Below, in pieces: positions 9,379-18,440 of a DNA stretch of 64,000 nt (position 1 is its first letter; every line of letters begins with the position of its first letter). The notes below the pieces were generated by a model that searched no databases, had not been told where the DNA came from, and saw nothing but the letters and a program-made list of their open reading frames with translations. The stretch is from assembly GCF_003112735.1 (NCBI RefSeq), contig NZ_BFBR01000008.1:114274-178273 (forward strand). The letters run 5' to 3'. Made by a program: the position numbers and the translations under genes. The DNA comes from Candidatus Phycosocius bacilliformis (lineage in GTDB: Bacteria > Pseudomonadota > Alphaproteobacteria > Caulobacterales > Aquidulcibacteraceae).

Positions 9379-11430
9379 CTATTTCGAGGCGCGTGAGCTG
9401 GCCGTTGTCTTCAGGCCAGGTTCTTTGAAACTGGCAGAGATGTTACCGCAATTATTGCTCATCCAATCGAGAATGAGGGTCAAGAACTGGGTTCTATGCT
9501 CTGGTGTCATCTGCCCTAATGTGTGGGCCATTTTGGGGATTTCGACATAACGGAAGTTCGCATTCGGATTGACCTGCCGCATGCGGGCGGCCGCAGAACG
9601 TGAGTGGATGGTATCAGCCTGGCGGTCATAATCACCGTGGAAAACGAGCCAAGGGATTTTCACTTGGTCGAGATTAGCCATTGGGTCCCAACCAGCCACC
9701 GTTACACCTTGGTTGACCCGCTGCAGGCGGCTTTCACCCCAGTCAGTCGAGATACGCTCAAGGTCAATAGCAGGTGCACCTGAGATGGCACATTGCCACA
9801 AGCCTGCTGAACGACCACCGGAACGGGCGGCCGCGGCTGCTGCTGCAAAACCACCATAGGAATAGCCGTACATCATCATGCGGTTTGGATCCGCAATGCC
9901 TTGGTCAACCAGCCACTTGGCGCCGTCGTCCTTATCATCTTGCATAAGGGCACCCCATTGCCGGTCGCCCCCCTTCCAGACGGCTTTGCCTAAGCCCAAG
10001 GAGCCACGATATTGCGGCATCAGAACGGCAAACCCGCGCGTGGCAAACATTTGCGGCCAATAGCTGATGTCAAAGTCCATATCGTCGCGTGCCCAAGGCC
10101 CGCCGTGGGGCATGACGACAAGCGGCAAACGCCCATCGCGCTCCTTGTTGTAGCCAGGCGGCAAATACAAAATGCCAGGCACTTGGAACCCGTCACGGGC
10201 AGGATAGTAGAGCCATTCGGCAGGGCCCAAGGTTTTGCGGTCCCAACCTTCGAGTACCGAGCCGATCTTGATGAGCTGGCGCTCATTCTTCAACAAATAA
10301 TAAGTATCTGGCACGTTCGGGGCGGTCGCCGTCACCAGAACATTGGCACCGCCGTTACGGCTAGTGAAACTAATGTTGGTGCCTGGCAAGGCTCGCTCGA
10401 GCAGATTGCTAATGCGCTTGTCAGTCGGGTCGAGATAATTGCATTCGGTTGAGGGCCCGTTCCAGCAAAAGCTGCGCAGCGGATCTTGGGTCAGGGCATC
10501 TTCGTCTGACGCGGAACCGAAGCTAGCTGATGAGATGTCAAACTCAGTGTTTTCGGCAATTGGTGCGCTAAGCTTGTCAGTTGCAATGTCGTATTTGGCC
10601 AGTACCGTAAAATTGGTGTCTCGATTAATGACGACATAGATTGTGCTGTTATCTTTCGAAACATGCACTGGCCGTAAGGTGTAGCGTTCATTCCAAGTGC
10701 GCCGCAGGCCTGGCAATTCACGCCAAGGGCTGTCATTGGTTTCACGGAAATAGACGAACGTGGTGTACACTCCATTCGCCGCGCGCAACTCACTCTTCAG
10801 CTTGATTTGGCCTTTGCTGTCCGCCCAGTCAAAGCTTTCATTGTCGCCAGTCCGTGCAAACCGATCTTTACGACCGGTATTTACGTTCAAGCGCACGATT
10901 TCAGTGCCCGAAAAGCGGTTGATTTCCATCAGCACCACATTCTCTTCCGAGGGCAGGCGGTTGAACAACCCGAATCCAATGATGCGATCGTCGCCACGTG
11001 GGTCGGCCTCGTCGTTGGAAATGTCGAGGAATGACGACCCGTCCAGATTGGCAATTGCAGCCTTGCTCTGCCAGTTTGAATATGCACCGGCAGCAACGGG
11101 CTGGTTAGCAAACACCAGCAACTTCGAATTGTTCAGGAACTGAAAGCCCGTGAATCGCATCGTGCGCGACCCGAATTGAGTCGGCGTCTTGCTCATGTCG
11201 TCGGTTGACCACACTCGGATCACAGGATTTTGACCTGGGATGCCTGCAATTGCGGCAATATGCTTGCCATCTGGGCTGATAGCAGCGCTGCGAATGTTCC
11301 AGTCTTTCGACATCACATCGATTGGCAGTGCCGGACCAGTAGGCTTGAAACCCTGTGCGGGGGCGGCGGTCACGAGCCCAGCAGCACAGATAAACGTCGA
11401 AACCGCAAGCAAAATTCGTTTTGCGACCAT
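9379..11430 (-). CDS. Secreted S9-family serine peptidase, copy 2
   Basis: This encodes a 683-residue paralogue of the peptidase at 3681-5735, with most residues identical by eye. The frame starts at ATG 11430 with a signal peptide (MVAKRILLAVSTF..., cleavage near APAQG). The N-terminal propeller again carries ISPDGKHIAAIAG. The hydrolase domain has Ser in GYSYGG (~523), Asp in HGDYD (~598) and His in KMAHTL (~633); copy 1 has Gly-Gly after this His and copy 2 has Thr-Leu. Both copies share the same unusual C-terminal tail (MSNNCGNISASFKEPG). It is divergent from the second TonB receptor, repeating the layout of copy 1. Both copies look intact, which argues for specialisation over decay. Confidence 0.9.
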   Translation of the reverse strand: MVAKRILLAVSTFICAAGLVTAAPAQGFKPTGPALPIDVMSKDWNIRSAAISPDGKHIAAIAGIPGQNPVIRVWSTDDMSKTPTQFGSRTMRFTGFQFLNNSKLLVFANQPVAAGAYSNWQSKAAIANLDGSSFLDISNDEADPRGDDRIIGFGLFNRLPSEENVVLMEINRFSGTEIVRLNVNTGRKDRFARTGDNESFDWADSKGQIKLKSELRAANGVYTTFVYFRETNDSPWRELPGLRRTWNERYTLRPVHVSKDNSTIYVVINRDTNFTVLAKYDIATDKLSAPIAENTEFDISSASFGSASDEDALTQDPLRSFCWNGPSTECNYLDPTDKRISNLLERALPGTNISFTSRNGGANVLVTATAPNVPDTYYLLKNERQLIKIGSVLEGWDRKTLGPAEWLYYPARDGFQVPGILYLPPGYNKERDGRLPLVVMPHGGPWARDDMDFDISYWPQMFATRGFAVLMPQYRGSLGLGKAVWKGGDRQWGALMQDDKDDGAKWLVDQGIADPNRMMMYGYSYGGFAAAAAAARSGGRSAGLWQCAISGAPAIDLERISTDWGESRLQRVNQGVTVAGWDPMANLDQVKIPWLVFHGDYDRQADTIHSRSAAARMRQVNPNANFRYVEIPKMAHTLGQMTPEHRTQFLTLILDWMSNNCGNISASFKEPGLKTTASSRASK

Positions 11431-11747
11431 GTGTGATTACCCCATGTGACTATGGTGATGGAGATGAGCGCCCGAAAGCGCGCTGAAACGCTTTACAACC
11501 CATTCCATGTAGCTTCTCTCCATCGAAGAGCAAGTTGCCTAGCAGCGATTACCAGCCGTGCACAAGAGTGTGGCAAACATGTTACAAATTTTTCACAAGT
11601 GATGCCATGAGCAGATTTGGACAGGATGAGTCCTTGCAAGCACTTGCCGTTCGCGCTTAACCGCCCCCAGTGCAAAATTCGTGATTTTTTACCTCTGATT
11701 ACCTGAGGTAATGTCGGCGAGTTTTGGTTACATAAAAGGGGGTTACC
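11431..11747. promoter_or_regulatory. Divergent promoter region between S9 peptidase 2 and TonB receptor 2
   Basis: This 317-base gene-free region has the same place in the duplicated unit as 5736-6058. It carries GCAAACATGTTAC at 11573-11585, matching the upstream copy exactly, and a 15-bp palindrome at 11698-11712. A GGGGGT ribosome-binding site sits directly before the receptor's TTG start. Most of the remaining sequence has diverged from the first copy. Confidence 0.6.
11698..11712. promoter_or_regulatory. 15-bp palindrome upstream of TonB receptor 2
   Basis: ATTACCT-G-AGGTAAT is a perfect 7+1+7 palindrome, 35 bases before the TTG start. It has the size and symmetry of an operator for a dimeric regulator. 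A short mRNA hairpin is the alternative, although its one-base centre would need to open several pairs to form a loop. Confidence 0.45.
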
Positions 11748-14700
11748 TTGAAAATTAACGTTCGTGCTTCCCTGATCGGCGCTACCGCGTTGACAGCACT
11801 GACTTTCGTCCCAGCTCTTGCAGTCGCCCAAACAGCGCCTGCCGCGCCTGCTGCTCCCGAATCGGCTCCCGCAAAGCAGGCTGAAACCATCATCGTGACC
11901 GGTTCGCGTATTCGTCGCGACACGTTCAACACGGCCTCGCCTCTCACAGTCATCACCAATGACAATGCAGTATTGTCGGGTACGATTGACGCTGCTGAGA
12001 TCCTGCAAGGGTCGACCGCTGCTGCCGGTTCTGGTCAGATCAACAACTTCTTCGCGGGCTTCATCGTTGAAGGTGGCCCAGGTATTCAGACCGTCGGCCT
12101 GAACAGCCTTGGCGCACAGCGCACGTTGGTGCTGCTCAATGGTCGCCGTCTGCCACCATCAGGTGTCCGCGGCCAAGTCGGCGCGGTCGACCTGCAAACC
12201 ATCCCGAACATTGCGGTCAACCGCTATGAAATTCTGAATGAAGGCGCTTCGCCAATTTACGGTTCGGACGCAGTTGGTGGTGTGGTCAACGCGATTGTTC
12301 GTAAGAACGTCAACGGGTTTGAAGCAACCGCATCGGGCAACATGACCGAGGCCGGCGGCGGCGAGCAGTTCACCGTGGGTGCTCTGTGGGGCAAGACCGC
12401 TGACCGTTGGAATGTGATGGTCACCGGCAGCTATTTCGAACAAAAACCCTTGAAGTACGGCGATCGTAACTATTGCCAGCAAGATTATGTGTTCGATGCC
12501 GTGACGGGCCAACGCGCTGACTTCATCGATCCAAAGACGGGCCAGCCTAAGTGCTTTGGTATCGGTCCATCCTTCAACCGCATTGCGCCTTTGGGTTCGG
12601 CTCTCACCGGAACCGGCACCTGGGTTTCTGACCCAAGCGTAACTGCTCGTACAACCGGCCTGAACCCATCGGTTCGTCCAGTGACCGGCAGCACCACGCT
12701 GTGCCAATTGCCAACCGGTGCAACCGCCACCTGCGCCAGCCAGCAAGTGTTGTTGACGGTTCCTGGCTACCGGCGCTTGTTCAGCCCAGCTTTTGGTGTG
12801 ATCGGTTCGCCTGTTGCCAACCAAGTGGATTATGAGCATCCGCTGGTTGCAAACACCGACATCATTTCGCCTTCCAAGCGGACCAACATTTACGGGACAG
12901 CCGCACGCGACCTCGACATCCTCGGTGGCGTCGAAGTCTATAGCGAGTTCATCTACGCTAAGCGTGAATCGAGCCAAGAACGTGCTGCCCAGCTGTTCTT
13001 CCAAATTCCTGCAACCAACGCATTCAACCCATTTGGCGTGACGGCTCAGCCTGTCATCGTCCGTCCAGCCAACAGCCAACAAGAGGTTGAGACCTGGCAA
13101 GTTGTTGGCGGCATCAAAGGACAAACCGGCAATGGATTGGCTGGCTTCCTGAAGAATGGTGGCTGGGACGTTTATGCACAAACCAGCCGCGGTGAAGGGA
13201 CCTACACCGGTACAGCCATTTTGGCAGACCGCCTGTCGGCTATGGCTCAAGCCACCCGTAACCCAACCACCGGTGTTGTCAGCTGCCCAACCCCTGTTTT
13301 GTCGGGTGGCACGTGCTTGCCGATCAACTTCTTTGATCCCCGCGTGCTGCGTGGCGATTTCACACAAGAAGAGTTCAACTACCTCTTCAACAACCCCAAC
13401 CAAGGCAAGACCGTCTATGAGCAGACAGTTGTTGATGCCAACGTTTCGGGTGACGTGTTTGAAATCCCAGGTGCATCGGGTCCGTCCAAATTGGTGTTGG
13501 GTGGCCAATATCGCAAGTACAGCATCAATGACGTCCCAGGGCCCGAAACCCTGCGCGGCAATATTGCGCTGACCACAAGCGCAGGAATCACCAAGGGTGA
13601 AGACACGGTGAAGGAGTTCTACACCGAGTTGGAAATGCCATTGGTGGCCAAGAAGCCTCTGATCGAAGATCTGCAGGTCAACTTGGCTTATCGCTACACC
13701 GATTACGATTCCTACGACTCGAACTCGACCTGGAAAGCTACGGCAAACTGGAAAATCACCCCAGAATTCTCGATCGTTGCGATCGCCGGTACCTCGTATC
13801 GCGCGCCTGCACTGTTCGAACTCTTCTTGGGCGACCAGACTGGTTTCTTGTCTCAGGCATCGATCGACCCCTGTATCAACCATGACCTCAGCAGCAACGC
13901 GATCCTGAAGGCTCGTTGTACTGCGGCAGGCATTCCTGGCGACTATAATGGTGCCACCAACGGCACTAGCCAGTCCGCAACCATCTTCACCGGTGGTGGT
14001 GCAGGGACCTTGAAGGAAGAAGAGTCACGTTCGGACATCTTCAGCTTCGTCTACACTCCAACCAAGTTCGACCTGAACTTGCGTATTGACTACTGGCAGA
14101 TTGAAGTGACCGATCAGGTCGCTCAGTTTGGTGCAGGCAACATCGTCGGCTCTTGCTATGCAGCAACCGATGTTTCACGTGCCAACCAGTTCTGCGGCTT
14201 GTTCACCCGTGACACGAACCCAGCATCGCCTCGCTTCCGTCAGATTCTGACTGTTTCGAACGACTATGTGAACGTGAACGTGCAACAGGTTGAAGGTATC
14301 GATTTGAAGGCCACCTATCGCAAGGACTTTGCGTTTGGTGATTTCATCATTGACACCGCACACCGTTGGACCCTGTCGAACAAGGGTGGCCTGTTCTCTG
14401 ACTCGACCTTGATCGAATCAGCTGGCGATATCGGTGAGCCCATTTATAACAGCCAGACCCAATTCCGCTTCGAGCGGAAGGACTGGACTTATACGTGGAG
14501 CGTTGATGCAATCGGTCAGACCAACCAAACCGACTTCAACAATGGCATCAATCCAGTCACTGCTCTGCCTGGTTCTTATTATGCCTACAACGGCATCAGC
14601 TCAGTCCGCTACAAGACCAAGACTGAAGCTGTGATCACCCATGGCGTCAGCGTCCGTTATCGCTCGGACAACTGGACCATCGTGGGCGGCATCCGGAACC

Positions 14701-14828
14701 TGTTCGATGAACCACCTCCATCGATTTCGACCAGCGTGTTCTTCTCGCGCTTGGGCAATTCGGCGCTGACCTCGCAGTACGACCAGTTTGGTCGGTCGTT
14801 CAATGCGTCGATCATCCGCCGCTTCTAA
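11748..14828 (+). CDS. TonB-dependent outer-membrane receptor, copy 2
   Basis: This encodes a 1026-residue paralogue of the receptor at 6059. The start appears to be TTG at 11748: a GGGGGT ribosome-binding site lies just upstream, no in-frame ATG exists before the signal peptide, and MKINVRASLIGATALTAL... (cleavage near AVAQT) is a good signal. It has the same plug motifs as copy 1 (TFNTASPLTVI, NGRRLPP, YGSDAVGGVVNAIV), conserved barrel blocks (GDQTGFLSQASIDPC, KEEESRSDIFSF, VTDQVAQFGAGNIV), and a terminal Phe (FNASIIRRF). Differences from copy 1 are concentrated in putative loops, which suggests a different ligand spectrum. It is divergent from S9 copy 2, and a terminator follows within 25 bases. 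The peptide ligand is inferred from context. Confidence 0.93.
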   Translation: MKINVRASLIGATALTALTFVPALAVAQTAPAAPAAPESAPAKQAETIIVTGSRIRRDTFNTASPLTVITNDNAVLSGTIDAAEILQGSTAAAGSGQINNFFAGFIVEGGPGIQTVGLNSLGAQRTLVLLNGRRLPPSGVRGQVGAVDLQTIPNIAVNRYEILNEGASPIYGSDAVGGVVNAIVRKNVNGFEATASGNMTEAGGGEQFTVGALWGKTADRWNVMVTGSYFEQKPLKYGDRNYCQQDYVFDAVTGQRADFIDPKTGQPKCFGIGPSFNRIAPLGSALTGTGTWVSDPSVTARTTGLNPSVRPVTGSTTLCQLPTGATATCASQQVLLTVPGYRRLFSPAFGVIGSPVANQVDYEHPLVANTDIISPSKRTNIYGTAARDLDILGGVEVYSEFIYAKRESSQERAAQLFFQIPATNAFNPFGVTAQPVIVRPANSQQEVETWQVVGGIKGQTGNGLAGFLKNGGWDVYAQTSRGEGTYTGTAILADRLSAMAQATRNPTTGVVSCPTPVLSGGTCLPINFFDPRVLRGDFTQEEFNYLFNNPNQGKTVYEQTVVDANVSGDVFEIPGASGPSKLVLGGQYRKYSINDVPGPETLRGNIALTTSAGITKGEDTVKEFYTELEMPLVAKKPLIEDLQVNLAYRYTDYDSYDSNSTWKATANWKITPEFSIVAIAGTSYRAPALFELFLGDQTGFLSQASIDPCINHDLSSNAILKARCTAAGIPGDYNGATNGTSQSATIFTGGGAGTLKEEESRSDIFSFVYTPTKFDLNLRIDYWQIEVTDQVAQFGAGNIVGSCYAATDVSRANQFCGLFTRDTNPASPRFRQILTVSNDYVNVNVQQVEGIDLKATYRKDFAFGDFIIDTAHRWTLSNKGGLFSDSTLIESAGDIGEPIYNSQTQFRFERKDWTYTWSVDAIGQTNQTDFNNGINPVTALPGSYYAYNGISSVRYKTKTEAVITHGVSVRYRSDNWTIVGGIRNLFDEPPPSISTSVFFSRLGNSALTSQYDQFGRSFNASIIRRF

Positions 14829-14851
14829 GGCGGATTAAGAGACAAAACGAG

Positions 14852-14880
14852 AAAGGCGGCCTTTGCGGGCCGCCTTTTTT
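14852..14880 (+). terminator. Rho-independent terminator after TonB receptor 2
   Basis: AAAGGCGGCC and its complement GGCCGCCTTT form a stem around a TTTGCG-type loop, ending in six T. It lies 24 bases after the receptor stop. Confidence 0.9.
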
Positions 14881-14989
14881 GTTGACTGGGCGGACCGGGC
14901 TGACCTGCGCACAAGCCGACAAAATCGCGCAACCACGAAGCGGTCCTATTCTGGATATGGTGCAACTGGCTGGACTGCTTGAGAACTAG

Positions 14990-15200
14990 GCATATTGTGG
15001 TTGGGTTGTGTGCAGAAAATGTTTATTTGAATACTTTGATTGTATATGATTGAATGATCTAGCAGAATTAATCTTATATAAAAAATATATATTTGATACC
15101 AGATAAAACTATTCTCAAAATAATAAAAATATTGTTTGATATAATTGAATATACATTTTTGAATTCTCAAATATACTGATAGGTAATGATAAAATGCGAC
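14990..15200. other. Strongly AT-rich gene-free stretch upstream of TonB receptor 3
   Basis: Between the second and third receptors (14881-15344) I see no credible gene. About 200 bases are very rich in A and T, with TATATA and AAAATA runs, in contrast to the surrounding GC-rich DNA. The small frames inside are low-complexity Ile/Tyr/Asn strings with no ribosome-binding sites. Candidate roles are an UP-element or bendable promoter upstream region for the highly built receptor gene at 15345, a binding zone for a nucleoid protein, or a remnant of foreign DNA. Confidence 0.6.
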
Positions 15201-15344
15201 ACTTTAGCAACAACTCGGGTTAGTCTTGTACTTTGCCTGCCTTTGAAGCGTTGACGATTTGTAATGTGCTCGTTAACTCTCGAACCATTGCCCGAAATCT
15301 GACTCAATAAATTCAGCGGGCAGGGGACAAATGGAGGTTCCATA

Positions 15345-18308
15345 ATGAAGATGTCGATGACCCGCGAGCTTTTGCTTGCGAGCACAATTGTAGCAGGGCT
15401 GAGCTTTGCAGCGCCCGCATTTGCCCAGACGGCACCAGCGGACAGCACAGAGAAGCAAGCCGAAGTCGTGGTTGTGACCGGGACCCGGATTTCGGCTCCA
15501 GGCGTGCAGTCTGCCAGCCCGATCACCTCGATTGGTGGCGCTGAACTGCAATTGAACCAGGTGGCTGAACCTGAAAAGCTGTTGCGGGCTTTGCCATCAA
15601 CCATCCCGGGCGATGGTGAAAACGTCAACAACGGTACCGCCGGTGTGACAACCGTCAACATGCGCGGTCTGGGTGCGCAGCGCAACCTCGTCCTGATGGA
15701 TGGCAAGCGCATGACCCCATACAATATCGATGGCCGCGTTGACGTGTCGACCGTTCCCCAAGCCATGCTGGAGCGCGTTGACATCCTGACCGGTGGTGCG
15801 TCGACCGTGTACGGTTCGGACGCGATGTCGGGTGTTATCAACTTCGTCCTGAAGAAGGACTTTGAAGGCGTCGAAGCCGACATCAAGCGCTCGATCACGG
15901 GTGACAATGACGGTCAAATCGTCACGGCCTCGCTTGCAATGGGTGCAAACCTTGAAGACGGCCGGGGTAACGTCGCTTTGTCCATGAACTGGACCCAGCG
16001 GGATCCAGTTTTGTTAGCTGATCGTCCTTTCGGCATCGTCGGTGTGTCCTCGGCGACTGGCTCTGGCCTTGATGGCCGCGCTGTTGCTGCACCAGCCGGT
16101 TGCGGCGGCCCCAACGTTGTGGGCGCAGGTGGCTCAACCACCACGATCCCAACCCGCATGACTTATATGGGTGGCGGCGGCCAGTTCCGGGACGATGGTA
16201 CATTGGGTGCCAACTGCTCGGTGTTCAATTTCAACCCATACAACTACTATCAGACCCCTCAAGAGCGCTATTCGGCGACCGCCATTGCCCGCTATGACAT
16301 CAATGAGCATGTCGAAGCTTATGGCCGTGCGACCTTTGCTGCGACCAATATTCGTCAGCAGATTGCGCCATCAGGTGTGTTTGGCAACCTGTTCATGGTT
16401 CCCCTGAGCAACCCATTCCTGTCGGCTCAGGCCCGGTCCACGATTATTGCTCAAGCGGAAGCTTTCCGCGCTGGTGGTGGTACCACAACCGGTCGCTGGA
16501 TTGACACCAACGCTAACGGCCGCGTCGACGCTGCTGACAGCCTGCAATTGTCGATCCGCCGTCGTACCGTTGAATTTGGTGAGCGTTCGACCACCTATGA
16601 CAACAATACGTTCCAATTTGTCTTGGGCTTGAAGGGCGACCTCGGCAAGTTCCTGCCAGATTGGACCTGGGACACCTCGGTGCAAATGGGCCAAGCTGAC
16701 CGCACCAATGTGTCGGCTGGCTACACCAACGTTGCCAATATTCAGAACGCTCTGAATGCAACCTCCACCACGGCCTGTGCCAATGGCGATTCAGCTTGCG
16801 TGCCGATCAACCTGTTTGGTGGCTTTGGTACCATTACCCCCGCGATGGCGAAGTATTCATCAGCGACTGCCCTTGAACAGCAAAGCTATATCCAAAGCAT
16901 TGCTGGTGCATCGATCGGTGGTCCTTTGCACGGCTTCCAAAGCCCTGCCGCAGACTCCCCAGTCAACGTGGTCTTGGGTTACGAATATCGTCGTGAAGAA
17001 GGTTCGACCACGCCAGACGAATGCTTGAAGCTGGCTCCAACCAGCTGCTTGGGTGGTGCAGGTGGTAACACCTTGCCCGTGTCGGGTGGCTACAATGTGA
17101 ACGAAGTCTATACTGAAATCGGCGTTCCGCTGATCTCGGGCAAGCCATTGGTTGAGTCGATGAACCTCGAGCTCGGCTATCGCTTGGCAGATTATTCGTT
17201 GACTGGCCAAAACACGACTTGGAAAGCAGGTCTGGACTGGGCTTTGACCGACCAGTTCCGCTTCCGTGCGATGAAGCAAAAGGCAGCTCGCGCTCCGAAC
17301 GTGGGTGAGTTGTTCTCGCCATTCGTGACCGGTCTGCGTAACTCTGGTTCTGACCCCTGTTCGATTGCCCAGCCAGTGGCTCAGCGTACAGCTGCGCTGC
17401 GTGCTCTGTGCCAATCGACCGGTCAAGCTGCCAGCGAAGTCTGGACTGTTCAGGATATCGTTGCCGGCCAAGTCGGTACCTTCGAAGGTTCTGACCCATC
17501 CAACCCACCCAAGCCAGAAGAAGCTGATACGCTGACCGTTGGCTTCGTGTGGCGTCCAGACTTTGGTGGTTTCTTGAAGAACACCGCCGTGACGCTGGAT
17601 TATTATGACATCAAGATCAACGACACGATTGGTCTGGGTGAGCCGCAGGAAGTTCTGGACGGTTGCTATCGCCAAGGTATCCAGTCGTTCTGCTCGAAGA
17701 TCGTCCGGATCAACGGCGACATTGCAACGCCAGGTGCCGGTATTCGTTTGCTGACCACCAACCTCGAATACCTCCAAGCTTCTGGTTATGAGTTGGGTGT
17801 CAACACCGGCTTCGACTTGGAAGACTTGGGCTTCGACAGCAAGTGGGGTTCGATCCGCATTTCGTATAATGCGAACTACTACACGAAGAACGAGTATCAA
17901 ACGACCGCAACCTCTAGCGTCATTGATTGCAATGGCTTCTATGGTTCGAGCTGTGATCCAACCCACCAGTTCCGCTCGGTGCAGCGCACAACTTGGTCGG
18001 TTGGCGACTTCCAATTGTCCTACAACTGGCGTCACTTTGCAGCCATCGAGATCGAAGAGACCTTGAAGTCGGGCATTTTCGATGCCTTCGAGAAGATCGA
18101 TGCTTACAACTACATCGACCTCTCTGCATCGTGGGATGTCAATTCAGCTCTCACGGTAACGGCTTCGGTTGCCAACGTGTTTGATGAAGATCCTCCAATC
18201 ATCGGTAACGAAACCGGGACGACTTCTTACAACTCGGGCAACACCTTCCCATCGAACTACGATGTGTTGGGCCGCGTTTATGCCATCGGCGTCAACGTGA
18301 AGTTCTGA
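15345..18308 (+). CDS. TonB-dependent outer-membrane receptor 3 (different subfamily)
   Basis: This encodes a 987-residue receptor starting at ATG 15345, seven bases after GGAGG, with a signal peptide (MKMSMTRELLLAST..., cleavage near AFAQT). The TonB box-like EVVVVTGTRIS is followed by a plug with NMRGLGAQRNLVLMDGKR, VDILTGGASTVYGSDA and GVINFVLKKDFEG. The barrel ends with Phe (AIGVNVKF). Its plug and barrel differ clearly from the two receptors upstream, so it is not a third copy of that duplication. Codon use looks like that of highly expressed genes. A terminator follows, then a TPR/hydroxylase gene. The ligand is unknown. Confidence 0.93.
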   Translation: MKMSMTRELLLASTIVAGLSFAAPAFAQTAPADSTEKQAEVVVVTGTRISAPGVQSASPITSIGGAELQLNQVAEPEKLLRALPSTIPGDGENVNNGTAGVTTVNMRGLGAQRNLVLMDGKRMTPYNIDGRVDVSTVPQAMLERVDILTGGASTVYGSDAMSGVINFVLKKDFEGVEADIKRSITGDNDGQIVTASLAMGANLEDGRGNVALSMNWTQRDPVLLADRPFGIVGVSSATGSGLDGRAVAAPAGCGGPNVVGAGGSTTTIPTRMTYMGGGGQFRDDGTLGANCSVFNFNPYNYYQTPQERYSATAIARYDINEHVEAYGRATFAATNIRQQIAPSGVFGNLFMVPLSNPFLSAQARSTIIAQAEAFRAGGGTTTGRWIDTNANGRVDAADSLQLSIRRRTVEFGERSTTYDNNTFQFVLGLKGDLGKFLPDWTWDTSVQMGQADRTNVSAGYTNVANIQNALNATSTTACANGDSACVPINLFGGFGTITPAMAKYSSATALEQQSYIQSIAGASIGGPLHGFQSPAADSPVNVVLGYEYRREEGSTTPDECLKLAPTSCLGGAGGNTLPVSGGYNVNEVYTEIGVPLISGKPLVESMNLELGYRLADYSLTGQNTTWKAGLDWALTDQFRFRAMKQKAARAPNVGELFSPFVTGLRNSGSDPCSIAQPVAQRTAALRALCQSTGQAASEVWTVQDIVAGQVGTFEGSDPSNPPKPEEADTLTVGFVWRPDFGGFLKNTAVTLDYYDIKINDTIGLGEPQEVLDGCYRQGIQSFCSKIVRINGDIATPGAGIRLLTTNLEYLQASGYELGVNTGFDLEDLGFDSKWGSIRISYNANYYTKNEYQTTATSSVIDCNGFYGSSCDPTHQFRSVQRTTWSVGDFQLSYNWRHFAAIEIEETLKSGIFDAFEKIDAYNYIDLSASWDVNSALTVTASVANVFDEDPPIIGNETGTTSYNSGNTFPSNYDVLGRVYAIGVNVKF

Positions 18309-18332
18309 TCTGATTTCTCAGATTGACCTTTT

Positions 18333-18363
18333 GGTGGCGGGCCTCTCGGGGCCCGCCATTTTG
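18333..18363 (+). terminator. Rho-independent terminator after TonB receptor 3
   Basis: TGGCGGGCC and GGCCCGCCA pair around TCTCGG, followed by TTTTGTTG. It lies ~25 bases after the receptor stop and about 75 bases before the next gene, so some read-through into the hydroxylase gene is possible. Confidence 0.8.
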
Positions 18364-18440
18364 TTGTCAGGTGGTTGGGTTGCACCCATGATAAGCCGAC
18401 ATCATAGTCTGGCGGGGTGGTCTTTGCGGAAGGAGTATGA

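Noticed and set aside
12159..13883. A 574-codon minus-strand frame opposite TonB receptor 2
   Set aside because: It is a shadow of the receptor gene and is not conserved in the paralogous receptor gene at the same place.
14946..15170. A 74-codon minus-strand frame in the AT-rich stretch
   Set aside because: The translation is a low-complexity Ile/Tyr/Asn string expected from AT-rich DNA, with no ribosome-binding site.
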